Origin: Bacteroidota bacterium
GTDB taxonomy: Bacteria > Bacteroidota > Bacteroidia > Bacteroidales > Paludibacteraceae
Length of the DNA: 64,000 bases
Direction of reading: 5' to 3'
Assembly: GCA_023391625.1 (NCBI GenBank)
Contig: JAEWAN010000006.1
Location: forward strand, 434,001 to 498,000
A model generated the notes under the pieces. It had not been told where the DNA came from. It saw only the letters and a program-made list of their open reading frames with translations, and searched no databases. The translations under genes were made by a program, and so were the position numbers. Within the stretch, counting starts at the first letter, position 1. Each line of letters opens with the position of its first letter. Positions 17,040 through 26,039 of the stretch are shown here, in pieces.

Positions 17040-17725
17040 AAAAAAATTTAATCATCATAGCAGTAGGAATAATAGCTTTATTTTTAAGTTCATGTAGTGT
17101 TCAAGAACCGCTTTTAAAGAAAAATGCATATGCAAAACTATATGAAGAAAAACCGCTTTCAGTTCTAATAATGCCTCCTGTCAACCGAAGTACAAATGTT
17201 GAAGCTAAAGAATATTTTCACTCTACATTGCTGATTCCATTGGCAAACGCAGGATATTATGTAATACCTCCTTTTCTGTCTATGGAAATGTTAAAGAGAG
17301 AAAGCGCATACGATGCTGAAATGTTTTTAGAACAATCCTTAAACAAATTCGGTAATTACTTCGGAGCGGATATGGTGCTTTTCACCATTATCAATAAATG
17401 GGATAAATCAGCATTAGCAGGCAAAGTATATATTGATATCGAATATATATTAAAATCAACAAAAACAAATGAAGTTTTATATTCAAAAGTGGCTCACGTT
17501 ACTTATGATACCTCTGTAAGCTCTAACAGCAACGGACTATTAGGCGTGCTGGTAGATGTAACCGCTTCAGCCATAAGCACAGCCGTAACGCAATATATAG
17601 ACGTTGCACGCTCATGCAACTCATATGCATTAAAAGATATACCTGTCGGGGCATATAGCAGCGAATATGAAATGGATGGAGAAGAAAATGCAACGCCTAA
17701 CGTTCTCTCAGTTACATTACAATAG
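17036..17725 (+). CDS. DUF799/GNA1162-like lipoprotein
   Basis: Protein of 229 residues with lipobox LSSCS (Cys near residue 20). The mature part (PLSVLIMPPVNRSTNVEAKEYF, LANAGYYVIPPFLSMEMLK, FGADMVLFTIINKWDKS) matches the DUF799 family, which contains the neisserial antigen GNA1162, structurally related to TolB/CsgG N-terminal folds. It is the last gene of the operon, followed by a terminator. The trio CsgG-like, DUF4810 and DUF799 recurs as an operon in proteobacteria; its presence here supports one envelope-associated complex. Confidence 0.8.
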   Translation: MKKNLIIIAVGIIALFLSSCSVQEPLLKKNAYAKLYEEKPLSVLIMPPVNRSTNVEAKEYFHSTLLIPLANAGYYVIPPFLSMEMLKRESAYDAEMFLEQSLNKFGNYFGADMVLFTIINKWDKSALAGKVYIDIEYILKSTKTNEVLYSKVAHVTYDTSVSSNSNGLLGVLVDVTASAISTAVTQYIDVARSCNSYALKDIPVGAYSSEYEMDGEENATPNVLSVTLQ

Positions 17726-17746
17726 TCTGCCAATATTATTACGAGT

Positions 17747-17781
17747 AAAAAAGCATTGATTATCAAATCAATGCTTTTTTT
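17747..17781 (+). terminator. Terminator of the CsgG-like operon
   Basis: Inverted repeat AAAAGCATTGATT / AATCAATGCTTTT with a short loop and a T run. Confidence 0.8.
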
Positions 17782-17935
17782 ATACAATTTAGGCTAAATG
17801 ATTTTACAATGATTAATGTCTAACAGGCCACATATGTATATGAAAGTACCTGCTTAAATATTTAAATAGAATATAATTCAAAAAAAATTTCCTTCTTAAA
17901 AATCAATTATTTATAAATAATATCCATTAATAACA

Positions 17936-17970
17936 AAAGTGAGTGGCCAAAATTTTGAACCACTCACTTT
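17936..17970 (-). terminator. Terminator of the M13 peptidase gene
   Basis: 11-base-pair stem AAAGTGAGTGG / CCACTCACTTT. On the minus strand it is followed by TTGTTATT. A second hairpin (17989-18021, arms TTATCTATTCT and complement) lies nearer the stop codon. Confidence 0.6.
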
Positions 17971-18030
17971 AAATATATTTCATTTTATTTATCTATTCTA
18001 TTTAAAAATGAGAATAGATAAATAAAAATA

Positions 18031-20064
18031 TTACCAAATTGCCACCCTTTCATTCACAGGTACATACATAGAATCACCTTCTTGTATATCAAAAGCTTCA
18101 TACCACGGAGCTATATGTGGTAAAATACCATTTACTCTCCATTCACCTAATGAATGAGGATCTGATTTTGTTCTGACTAAGATTTCCTCCGGACGAATAT
18201 TATTTGCCCAAACAGTAGCATAAGCAAGGAAAAAACGCTGTTCCGGTGTAAATCCATCCTTTACGGATAATGGTTCATCTTTCGTTGCATTTTTAAAAGC
18301 CTGATAAGAAACCTGTAATCCTCCGTAATCAGCAATATTTTCTCCTAAAGTGAATTTACCATTAGCATGTACTCCAGGAGCCACTTCAATGGAATCAAAA
18401 TAATCAACCATTACCTGGGCACGTTTTTCAAAGCGTTCAGCATCTTCCGGAGTCCACCAATCTTTAAGATTGCCGTCTTTATCAAATTGCCGTCCCTGAT
18501 CGTCAAATCCATGGGTCATTTCATGCCCAATCACCACTCCGATAGCTCCATAATTGAAAGCATCATCAGCTTTCATATCAAAAAACGGATACTGCAAAAT
18601 ACCGGCAGGAAAACATATTTCATTCGTTGTAGGATTATAATATGCATTCACAGTCTGAGGAGTCATAAACCACTCATCCCGGTCCACTGGCTTACCTTCT
18701 TTAGCTAGCATATAATCATACTCAAACCTATTTGCCCGTTTAATATTTTCATAATAAGAAATTTCAGGATCAATTTCCAGTTCCGAATAATCACGCCATT
18801 TATCTGGATAACCTATTTTTACATGAAAAGCATTCAATTTTTCATGTGCCTGAACTTTCGTTTCTTCTCCCATCCACTCCAACTGGCCAATCCGCTGTCC
18901 TAAAGATTGCTGCAAATTATGAACTAAAGCAACCATACGTTCTTTTGCTTCCGGAGGAAAAAACTCTTTTACATACATCTGCCCCACAGCTTCACCTAAA
19001 ACACCATTTACAGTACCTACAGCACGTTTCCAACGTGGAGACTGTTCTTCCTTGCCTGACAGTATTTTACCATAAAAATGAAAGTTCTGATCATTAATTT
19101 CATCACTCAATTCACTTGCAGCACCATCAATCAATTGCCATTGAAGATATGCTATCTGATCTTTTAAAGGTTCTGTCCTGATAATATTACCAACTTCTAC
19201 TAAGGGTTCTTTTTGAGAAACATTTAATTCTTTTACCTCACTTAATCCCAATACACGTAAGTAATTTTTCCAATTGATTTCCGGAACAAGTTGTTGAAGC
19301 TCTTCAACAGTCATTTTATTATAATTAGCATACGGATTACGTAATTTTACATTATCATAAGCCGCCTTAGCCAAACGGATCTCAATACGAAGTACCGCAT
19401 CACGGTTTGAAGCAGCTTTCTCCTCGCTAAATCCAACCAATTCAAACATCTTTTTTACATGATCTTTATACGCTTCACGTATTTTCACCGTATTTTCATC
19501 AGTATCTAAATAATATTCCCTTTCACCAAGGCTTATTCCACCCTGATGTGTTTGCAATAAATACTGAACACTGTTCATTGGATCTGCGTCCACATATACA
19601 GCAAAATACGGATTCAAACCATCCAACAACAATTCCGGAATTAAAAATGAAAGTTCTTCCTTATCTGTAACAGCAGCTATTCTGGCCAAATCATTTTTTA
19701 TAGGCGTATAGCCGTCTTTATTCAAACGACTACTATCCATAGCCATATTGTACAAATCCCCTATTTTCTGCCCTACACTCCCCTTTTCTGCTTTTTCCGA
19801 AGCAATTCCTTCAATTAATTCTTTCAACTGCTTACGGTTATTCTCCGCCAGTTGGTCAAACGAACCAAAACGGGCATACTCTCCAGTCAAAGGATTTTTC
19901 TTCATCCATCCTCCACAAGCATATTGATAAAAATTTGTTTTCGGAGAAACTGATGTGTCTATGTTTGTTACATCAATACCTGAAACGCGAGCATCATCTT
20001 TTGATTTACATGCACTAGTCATAAATAAAACCAGAATTAGCGTTAATAAATAATATTTCTTCAT
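18031..20064 (-). CDS. M13-family zinc metallopeptidase lipoprotein (PepO/neprilysin type)
   Basis: Protein of 677 residues with a lipoprotein signal (FMTSAC, Cys near residue 19). The M13 N-terminal helical domain covers about 40-420. The catalytic domain has the zinc motif HEMTH at 514-518, the third zinc ligand in GENIADYGG near 575, and the substrate-contact end PHSLGEWRVNG. The family hydrolyses peptides of up to about 40 residues. Here it would face the periplasm or the cell surface. The gene has its own promoter box at 20102-20109 and no obvious operon partner. Confidence 0.93.
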   Translation of the reverse strand: MKKYYLLTLILVLFMTSACKSKDDARVSGIDVTNIDTSVSPKTNFYQYACGGWMKKNPLTGEYARFGSFDQLAENNRKQLKELIEGIASEKAEKGSVGQKIGDLYNMAMDSSRLNKDGYTPIKNDLARIAAVTDKEELSFLIPELLLDGLNPYFAVYVDADPMNSVQYLLQTHQGGISLGEREYYLDTDENTVKIREAYKDHVKKMFELVGFSEEKAASNRDAVLRIEIRLAKAAYDNVKLRNPYANYNKMTVEELQQLVPEINWKNYLRVLGLSEVKELNVSQKEPLVEVGNIIRTEPLKDQIAYLQWQLIDGAASELSDEINDQNFHFYGKILSGKEEQSPRWKRAVGTVNGVLGEAVGQMYVKEFFPPEAKERMVALVHNLQQSLGQRIGQLEWMGEETKVQAHEKLNAFHVKIGYPDKWRDYSELEIDPEISYYENIKRANRFEYDYMLAKEGKPVDRDEWFMTPQTVNAYYNPTTNEICFPAGILQYPFFDMKADDAFNYGAIGVVIGHEMTHGFDDQGRQFDKDGNLKDWWTPEDAERFEKRAQVMVDYFDSIEVAPGVHANGKFTLGENIADYGGLQVSYQAFKNATKDEPLSVKDGFTPEQRFFLAYATVWANNIRPEEILVRTKSDPHSLGEWRVNGILPHIAPWYEAFDIQEGDSMYVPVNERVAIW

Positions 20065-20101
20065 TACTTTTCAATTTTTTATTCTTTAAAAATACATTGA
20101 A

Positions 20102-20109
20102 CAAAGTTA
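20102..20109 (-). promoter_or_regulatory. −7 promoter box TAACTTTG of the M13 peptidase gene
   Basis: Exact TAnnTTTG match on the minus strand, about 38 bases before the start codon. Confidence 0.65.
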
Positions 20110-20166
20110 AGCCATTTATTTTCTATCTACTATTTTTTTGATCTTTTTAAACTTTCAAAACACAAA

Positions 20167-20200
20167 AATAGTTGTCTAAAATAACTGATAGACAACTATT
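20167..20200 (-). terminator. Terminator of dusB
   Basis: 11-base-pair stem AATAGTTGTCT / AGACAACTATT, followed by TTTTTG on the minus strand. Confidence 0.75.
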
Positions 20201-20222
20201 CAATAAACAACTTTCTTAAAAA

Positions 20223-21194
20223 TTAATTTTTTACAGAATCTATAATATGAAAAAGGTCTTCCAACGTTTCCGCCCGTAACATTGCAATACGGGTTTCCTT
20301 AAAATTAGGAATTCCTTTGAAAATAGGAGTGGCAGCCAAATGACGCCGGGAATGCAAAATACCTTTCCTTTCATCCAGCCAATCAACCGCATCCAATATT
20401 TGCTGCTTAATGATAGCTTTCTGTTCATCAAATGACAAAGGTTTCATATGTTCCCCGGAATCCAAATAAGTTTTTATTTCTGAAAATATCCACGGCTTTC
20501 CTATGGAAGCCCTGCCTATCATCACAGCATCTACACCATATTTATCAAAACATTCTTTTGCATATTCAGGAGTTATCACATCGCCATTACCTATAATAGG
20601 AATATGCATACGAGGATTATTCTTTACTTCCCCTATTAATGTCCAATCAGCATCACCTTTATACATCTGGGAACGTGTCCTCCCGTGAATGGCCAATGCA
20701 GCAATACCACAATCCTGCAACTGTTCAGCCAATTCAACAATAATTTTAGATGAATCATCCCAACCTAAACGGGTTTTAACCGTAACAGGAAGATTTACAG
20801 CTTTTACCACTTCTTTTGTTATTTGAAGCATTTTCGGTATATCCCTTAACAATCCTGCACCAGCACCTTTCCCTGCAACTTTTTTTACCGGACAACCAAA
20901 ATTCAAATCTATAATCTCCGGCTTAGCTTCCTGTGCTATTTTAGCTGCTTCAACCATAGCATCCGGCTCTCTTCCATATAATTGAATAGCTACAGGACGC
21001 TCCTCATCATAAATAGTAAGTTTTTGTTCTGTGCGTTTAACACTACGAATCAATGCATCTGCCGAAATGAATTCCGTATATACCATATCCGCTCCAAAAC
21101 GTTTGCATAATAAACGAAAAGCCGGATCTGTAACATCCTCCATCGGAGCTAAAAATAAAGGAAAAGCTGAAAAAGTTATATTTCCTATTTTCAT
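20223..21194 (-). CDS. dusB: tRNA-dihydrouridine synthase (DusB type)
   Basis: FMN-dependent enzyme of 323 residues that reduces uridine to dihydrouridine in the tRNA D-loop. The TIM-barrel start LAPMEDVTDPAFR, the catalytic cysteine in NFGCPVKKVAGKGAG (C101) and the FMN-phosphate region GNGDVITPEYA and MIGRASIGKPW are all present. The start was set at the ATG at 21194: an earlier TTG at 21215 overlaps the promoter box and would lie upstream of the transcript. Length then matches the family. Single-gene unit with its own terminator. Confidence 0.94.
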   Translation of the reverse strand: MKIGNITFSAFPLFLAPMEDVTDPAFRLLCKRFGADMVYTEFISADALIRSVKRTEQKLTIYDEERPVAIQLYGREPDAMVEAAKIAQEAKPEIIDLNFGCPVKKVAGKGAGAGLLRDIPKMLQITKEVVKAVNLPVTVKTRLGWDDSSKIIVELAEQLQDCGIAALAIHGRTRSQMYKGDADWTLIGEVKNNPRMHIPIIGNGDVITPEYAKECFDKYGVDAVMIGRASIGKPWIFSEIKTYLDSGEHMKPLSFDEQKAIIKQQILDAVDWLDERKGILHSRRHLAATPIFKGIPNFKETRIAMLRAETLEDLFHIIDSVKN

Positions 21195-21212
21195 TTCTTT
21201 GAAATTATATTG

Positions 21213-21220
21213 CAAAAGTA
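21213..21220 (-). promoter_or_regulatory. −7 promoter box TACTTTTG of dusB
   Basis: Exact TAnnTTTG match on the minus strand, 19 bases before the ATG at 21194. It decides the dusB start. Confidence 0.7.
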
Positions 21221-21346
21221 CAGAGTTTTCATGAGATAATCATAACAAAACAATATGCACCAACTTTAAATAAACTTCAAAAGGTATTCATTTTTTTATC
21301 ATAAATATGAATATATAACATCAACATATCCCTCTTTGAAATAAAG

Positions 21347-21376
21347 AATCCCGGCAGTCACAAGGCTACCGGGATT
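21347..21376 (-). terminator. Hairpin downstream of the polytopic membrane protein gene
   Basis: 8-base-pair GC-rich stem AATCCCGG / CCGGGATT with partly paired loop, 22 bases after the stop codon at 21398. The T run behind it is poor. Confidence 0.55.
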
Positions 21377-21397
21377 TCATAATTAATACAGAAATTG

Positions 21398-22336
21398 CTA
21401 CTTAGTTCTTTCTAAAACAACTTTTTGATATGCTTTGGTATCTGTATAAATTTCTTGTTTCAACGGATTACGTTTTGTTTTCACCATTTTATAAACTTGG
21501 AAAACAAGCACAGCAATATTGGCAGCCAATGCCAATCCGCTTACAGTCCAAAGTGCAGCAACATTATGAGAAGATTTTACTGCAAATATTGAAAAATCAG
21601 TAAAATACGGTAAACACATAGTAAACATCATCCATAAAGCCAATGTTTGGGCGCGATGCTGAAGCCATGCTCCTTTTCCCAATACAAAAGCAGGTATGGT
21701 ACATGACACAAGCAATGCAGCTCCGGCATAAAAAGAATGGTCGGACACACAATTATATACATAAGCAAAATTCCAAAGGTCATAAGCTATAATCCACCAC
21801 CATAACTGGTCTGTCCATATCATATCTTTATATTTGTCTTTACTGATATAAATACCCATCCAGCCGGTAATAGTTATAATACTAATTATACCTGCTATTC
21901 CATTCATTATATTCCACGGACCGCCTTGCATGGTTACCTGATCAACAATAGAGCCAAATGCTTCACCGCTATACAACGCATAACATTGAAAATCACGTAT
22001 AACAGCCTCCAATATGTTAATTGATAAAATCAACGGCGGAAACATGAGCCAATATTTATTTGAAGAAGCCTTTTTGCTATAACGTATATACATAAATCCC
22101 AAACATCCGGCCAGGGCTGAATAAACTTTAGCCCAATGAAACCAGGTTCCTACACTTGAGCCCTCACCTGCTGTTTTGGGCCACACAAAAAATGTCAAAA
22201 CAAGTGGAAGTACAATAAAAAGAATCACAGAAATCCATTTGTTAAGACGTGCCAAATGATTAAATAACATCAGTCCGGCTACTACAGCACACCACATCAG
22301 TATACTGTACCAGGTTAATGATTCAAATAGAAACAT
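21398..22336 (-). CDS. Polytopic membrane protein, possibly DUF5692
   Basis: Protein of 312 residues with about eight to nine hydrophobic segments (for example WYSILMWCAVVAGLMLFN, VILFIVLPLVLTFFVW, WNIMNGIAGIISIITITG, AALLVSCTIPAFVLGKG) and a basic C-terminal tail. Tryptophan-rich loops (WTDQLWWWIIAYDLWNFAYV) are striking. It resembles a conserved family of unknown function that I recall as DUF5692; that name is tentative. It is divergent from a TetR-type regulator with a palindrome in the shared 149-base gap, so it is probably the regulated target. A transport or efflux role is possible but not shown. Confidence 0.7.
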   Translation of the reverse strand: MFLFESLTWYSILMWCAVVAGLMLFNHLARLNKWISVILFIVLPLVLTFFVWPKTAGEGSSVGTWFHWAKVYSALAGCLGFMYIRYSKKASSNKYWLMFPPLILSINILEAVIRDFQCYALYSGEAFGSIVDQVTMQGGPWNIMNGIAGIISIITITGWMGIYISKDKYKDMIWTDQLWWWIIAYDLWNFAYVYNCVSDHSFYAGAALLVSCTIPAFVLGKGAWLQHRAQTLALWMMFTMCLPYFTDFSIFAVKSSHNVAALWTVSGLALAANIAVLVFQVYKMVKTKRNPLKQEIYTDTKAYQKVVLERTK

Positions 22337-22404
22337 AATAATAGAATTTAAAGGTTATAAAATAGAAATATTTATATAGCAAGTATATAAAATAAATTTT
22401 AATT

Positions 22405-22424
22405 ATTAGTACAAATGTACTAAT
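22405..22424. promoter_or_regulatory. Palindromic operator candidate for the TetR-family regulator
   Basis: ATTAGTACAAATGTACTAAT: two perfect 9-base arms around a 2-base centre, the symmetry expected for a TetR dimer. It sits in the gap between the divergent regulator and membrane-protein genes. Confidence 0.6.
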
Positions 22425-22473
22425 TTAACATTAAATTAATCATTATCAGTAAATTAAAAAGAATAAGAAATAT

Positions 22474-22481
22474 TATATTTG
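22474..22481 (+). promoter_or_regulatory. −7-like box TATATTTG directly before the TetR-type gene
   Basis: Matches TAnnTTTG but ends only 4 bases before the start codon at 22486, so transcription from it would begin at or just inside the start codon. Either the message is leaderless or this is a chance match. Confidence 0.4.
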
Positions 22482-22485
22482 TATT

Positions 22486-23127
22486 ATGAAAATAGAGCTG
22501 CTAAACACCAAAGAAAAAATATTATACCAAACCATAGAATTGCTTAATCAGAAAGGAATTTCAAATGTCAAAATGAGAGATGTATCTGAGACATTAAATA
22601 TAAGTATAGGCAATCTTACTTATCATTATCCAAAATGGAAAAATCTGATTAATGCTGTTTTCAAAAAATTTCAAAAAGACATACAAAAGTTATATCTGTA
22701 TTTTCCTAAAGATATTTCTGAAATAGTAAATTACATAGGTCATATATATGATATACAAATAAAATATTCATTCATTTTTTCCAACTATCATCTTTTCTTT
22801 GAAACATATCCGGAATACAACATAAAAAAAGAGGAATTTTTTCATGAACGCATGGTAATAATGAGGGAAGCATTACAAAAACTAATTAATAAAAACTATC
22901 TGCTGTCTCCGGGGACAGAACATAATTATGATTTGCTGGTAAAAAACACATGGCTTATATTATCCGGTTGGTACGGTTTTTCAAAGATGTTTGAAGGAAC
23001 AAAATACAGCATTTCAAAAGAAGAATTTTTTCTTTCTCTCTGGAACTTGTATGTACACCATCTTACTCAAGAAGGAAAAGAAATTATAAAAAAATCTTTT
23101 TCAATATATCAGCTATCAAATAACTAA
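22486..23127 (+). CDS. TetR/AcrR-family transcriptional regulator
   Basis: Protein of 213 residues. The N-terminal helix-turn-helix covers about residues 8-55 (EKILYQTIELLNQKG, VSETLNISIGNLTYHYP), and the remainder is an all-helical ligand-binding domain rich in aromatics (YSFIFSNYHLFFETYPEYN, WLILSGWYGFSKMF). The ligand is unknown. Divergence from the membrane-protein gene and the palindrome at 22405-22424 suggest local autoregulation and control of that gene. No in-frame ATG is near the given start, so this start is the only reasonable one. Confidence 0.85.
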   Translation: MKIELLNTKEKILYQTIELLNQKGISNVKMRDVSETLNISIGNLTYHYPKWKNLINAVFKKFQKDIQKLYLYFPKDISEIVNYIGHIYDIQIKYSFIFSNYHLFFETYPEYNIKKEEFFHERMVIMREALQKLINKNYLLSPGTEHNYDLLVKNTWLILSGWYGFSKMFEGTKYSISKEEFFLSLWNLYVHHLTQEGKEIIKKSFSIYQLSNN

Positions 23128-23185
23128 AACCGACAAGTATTATCAGTTTATAATTAAACTTAATCCATAAACAATTTAATTTTAA

Positions 23186-23193
23186 TATTTTTG
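23186..23193 (+). promoter_or_regulatory. −7 promoter box TATTTTTG of the U32 peptidase gene
   Basis: Exact TAnnTTTG match, 33 bases before the start codon. Confidence 0.65.
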
Positions 23194-23226
23194 CACACAA
23201 TACAGACTTAATTAAATCAATAAAAA

Positions 23227-24486
23227 ATGATCAGACGGGAAGATATAGAAATAATGGCTCCGGCAGGTTCATGGGAAAGTTTATCAGCTGCCATTCAGTC
23301 CGGTGCCAACTCAGTTTATTTCGGGATAGAGAAACTGAATATGCGGAGCCGCTCAAGCAGTAATTTTACAACTGAAGATTTACGTAAGATAGTTAAAATA
23401 TGCCAGGAAAATAATGTAAAAACTTATCTTACCGTCAATACTATTTTATACGATGATGATTTAAATCTAATGCACGAAATCATCGATGTGGCAAAAGAAA
23501 CAGGAGTATCAGCTATCATAGCAGCCGACGTTGCTGCCATGATATACGCAAACCAAATAGGAGTTGAGGTACACTTATCTACTCAATTAAACATATCTAA
23601 CGCTGAAGCTCTAAAATTCTATGCGCAGTTTGCCGATGTTGTTGTTTTAGCCCGTGAGCTCAATATGGAGCAGGTAGCCTATATTCATGAAATCATTGAA
23701 AAAGAAAATATACGTGGTAAAAGCGGAAATTTAATCCGTATCGAGATGTTTTGCCACGGAGCACTTTGTATGGCTGTTTCCGGAAAATGTTATTTAAGCT
23801 TACATGAAATGAACGCTTCCGCGAACCGCGGAGCATGTATGCAAATATGCCGTAGAGGATATACGGCCAGAGATAAAGAAACGGACATTGAACTTGATAT
23901 TGAAAATGAATATATCATGTCCCCGAAAGACCTGAAAACTATTCATTTTATAAATAAAATGCTGGAATCAGGAGTACGTGTATTAAAAATAGAAGGACGT
24001 GCACGTGGAGCGGAATATGTGAAAACAGTGGTTTCATGTTATAATGAAGCCATAAATTCTTATCTGGAAGGAACTTATAACGAAGATAAAATTAAAGAAT
24101 GGAATACCCGGCTTTCACGTGTATTTAACCGGGGATTCTGGAACGGATACTATTTAGGTCAAAGGTTAGGCGAATGGAGCCATAATTACGGCTCTGAAGC
24201 TACACACAGAAAAGTTTACCTGGGAAAGGTAACCAACTACTTTAAAAAAATAAACGTTGCTGAAATCCACTTAGAAACGCAAAATTTATCAATAGGTGAT
24301 GAAATACTTATTACAGGTGAAACAACGGGAGCATATGAAGACACGGTAAATGAAATAAGAGTAGACCTGAAACCTGTTGAAACAGCTCAAAAAGGAGATT
24401 ACCTTTCTATTGAAACCAAAGATACGGTAAGAAGGAATGATAAAGTATTTAAAATAGTTCCGGCAGAAAAATTGAAGAATAAATAA
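23227..24486 (+). CDS. U32-family peptidase / prephenate-dependent tRNA hydroxylase-like protein
   Basis: Protein of 419 residues with the U32 N-terminal TIM-barrel-like domain: IMAPAGSWESLSAAIQSGANSVYFG, and the cysteine cluster FCHGALCMAVSGKCYLS followed by NRGACMQICRRGY, likely ligands of an iron-sulphur cluster. The C-terminal U32 extension (VYLGKVTNYFKKINVAEI) is a beta domain. TrhP/RlhA-type relatives of this family hydroxylate tRNA or 23S rRNA, while others are annotated as collagenases. I favour RNA modification, but the substrate cannot be assigned here. It has its own promoter and a shared terminator. Confidence 0.88.
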   Translation: MIRREDIEIMAPAGSWESLSAAIQSGANSVYFGIEKLNMRSRSSSNFTTEDLRKIVKICQENNVKTYLTVNTILYDDDLNLMHEIIDVAKETGVSAIIAADVAAMIYANQIGVEVHLSTQLNISNAEALKFYAQFADVVVLARELNMEQVAYIHEIIEKENIRGKSGNLIRIEMFCHGALCMAVSGKCYLSLHEMNASANRGACMQICRRGYTARDKETDIELDIENEYIMSPKDLKTIHFINKMLESGVRVLKIEGRARGAEYVKTVVSCYNEAINSYLEGTYNEDKIKEWNTRLSRVFNRGFWNGYYLGQRLGEWSHNYGSEATHRKVYLGKVTNYFKKINVAEIHLETQNLSIGDEILITGETTGAYEDTVNEIRVDLKPVETAQKGDYLSIETKDTVRRNDKVFKIVPAEKLKNK

Positions 24487-24512
24487 CTGTAAATAAAACA
24501 TTCCATTTCATC

Positions 24513-24550
24513 ATAAAGCCTGATAATAGATTTATATTATCAGGCTTTAT
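24513..24550. terminator. Bidirectional terminator between the U32 gene and nadA
   Basis: Perfect 16-base-pair stem (ATAAAGCCTGATAATA and complement) with a 6-base loop, in the gap between convergent genes. Confidence 0.75.
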
Positions 24551-24596
24551 TTATGTCTTAAAAATAAAACGATACAAATATATTTTATTTTAAAAC

Positions 24597-25526
24597 TCAG
24601 CTCATTTCAAGCATTCTAAGGATAGGTTTCACCGCCTTTTTCCTTATTTCCTCATCTACCAAAATTTCAGGTTGCTCGTCACGAAGGCAGTTATACAATT
24701 TTTCCAAAGTATTAAGGCGCATAAATTCACATTCGTTACAAGCACAAGTGCTGTCATTAGGAGGCACCGGAATAAAATTTTTATCAGGATTTTTCTTTTG
24801 CATTTCATGTAAAATACCTGATTCGGTAGCTACAATAAATTCTTTATTTGATGATTGTGTAGCATAATTTAATAAGGCTTGTGTAGACCCTATAAAATCC
24901 GCCATAATCAGCAATTGTGATTTACATTCCGGATGAGCAAGAACAAGGGCATCCGGATGAGCTTCTTTCAGCTTTATCAGTTTCTCTATTGAAAACTGTT
25001 CGTGCACATGACACGCTCCGTCCCATAATAACATAGAACGTCCCGTAACACTATTAATATAGTTACCTAAATTCCGGTCAGGCCCAAAAATTAATTTTGC
25101 ATCTTTTGGAAACTGATCCACTATTTTCTTAGCATTGGTCGAAGTAACTACCACATCTGTCAATGCCTTTACAGCTGCCGTAGTATTAACATAAGATATA
25201 ACTGTATAATCCGGATATCTTTCAACGAAATTTTTAAATTCATCTGCCGGACAGCTGTCTGCTAATGAACATCCGGCTGACATATCCGGAACCAATACTT
25301 TTTTATCAGGAGAAAGTATTTTAGCTGTCTCTCCCATAAAATGTACCCCGCAAAGCACTATAATGTCAGCATTGGTCTTAGCTGCCCATTGAGCCAGAGC
25401 TAAACTATCACCTACATAATCTGCAATATCCTGTATATCGCCCATCTGGTAGTAGTGAGCCATTATCACAGCATTTTTTTCTTCCTTTAATTTTTTTATT
25501 TCTTCAATCAATGATATTTTATCCAT
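24597..25526 (-). CDS. nadA: Quinolinate synthase A
   Basis: Iron-sulphur enzyme of 309 residues that condenses iminoaspartate with dihydroxyacetone phosphate to quinolinate in NAD synthesis. The AHYYQMGDIQD start, LCGVHFMGETAKIL, SAGCSLADSCPADEF, ACHVHEQF and CACNECEFM segments carry the conserved cysteines that hold the 4Fe-4S cluster. Length is normal. No nadB or nadC lies next to it here. Its start faces the 740-base intergenic region proposed as a replication origin. Confidence 0.96.
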   Translation of the reverse strand: MDKISLIEEIKKLKEEKNAVIMAHYYQMGDIQDIADYVGDSLALAQWAAKTNADIIVLCGVHFMGETAKILSPDKKVLVPDMSAGCSLADSCPADEFKNFVERYPDYTVISYVNTTAAVKALTDVVVTSTNAKKIVDQFPKDAKLIFGPDRNLGNYINSVTGRSMLLWDGACHVHEQFSIEKLIKLKEAHPDALVLAHPECKSQLLIMADFIGSTQALLNYATQSSNKEFIVATESGILHEMQKKNPDKNFIPVPPNDSTCACNECEFMRLNTLEKLYNCLRDEQPEILVDEEIRKKAVKPILRMLEMS

Positions 25527-25971
25527 AATGCTAAATGAACAATCTAATGATTATAATATTCTTTTTTTCTTTTTAAAAATTCTTATTCTGATAATAATAG
25601 ATTGTTAATAGGGTTGAAAAAATAATAAGTAAAAATTTGTATAATCCATTATTAAGAAAAAGACTTTGTTTATTGACAATAATCTATTGTAATAAATTAC
25701 TGGAAATAAATACAATTACAGACTTTATTAACATCTTGTTGATAACGGCAAAGTTAGAAAGTTTTTTCTTTTCTTCTATTGAAAACCTTAAAAAACTGGT
25801 TAAAAAGAAATTTTAAAAATACAGTATAACTTTTTTGTTTGTTTTCAAATTATTCATATATGAATTACTTACTCTGATTATGCAAAAATAGTTTTCATTT
25901 TCTTTCATGTATTTTTCAACACTTTTCAACAACTTGTTAATAGTTTATTTTATGTAGTATGTTTTAGATAA

Positions 25972-26018
25972 AAAATCCGGTACAAATAATCTTATACAAA
26001 GATTTTTATACCGGATTA
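25972..26018 (-). terminator. Hairpin downstream of the 32-codon frame
   Basis: Outer stem AATCCGGTA / TACCGGATT plus an inner stem AATCTT / AAGATT, followed on the minus strand by a run of T. It lies just after the stop codon of the small frame and supports a short minus-strand transcript. Confidence 0.65.
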
Positions 26019-26039
26019 TGTTTTTAAAAAAGAGTTTTC

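Larger units (their letters stand above)
17726..18030. other. Convergent intergenic region
   Basis: Holds three hairpins: the operon terminator at 17747-17781, a stem at 17936-17970 and a stem at 17989-18021. The last two lie downstream of the M13 peptidase stop codon. Nothing else is visible. Confidence 0.6.

Noticed and set aside
24003..24014. CACGTGGA core inside the U32 gene, similar to part of parS
   Set aside because: Only half of the palindrome is kept and it lies in coding sequence; unlike the two sites at 12754 and 12790.
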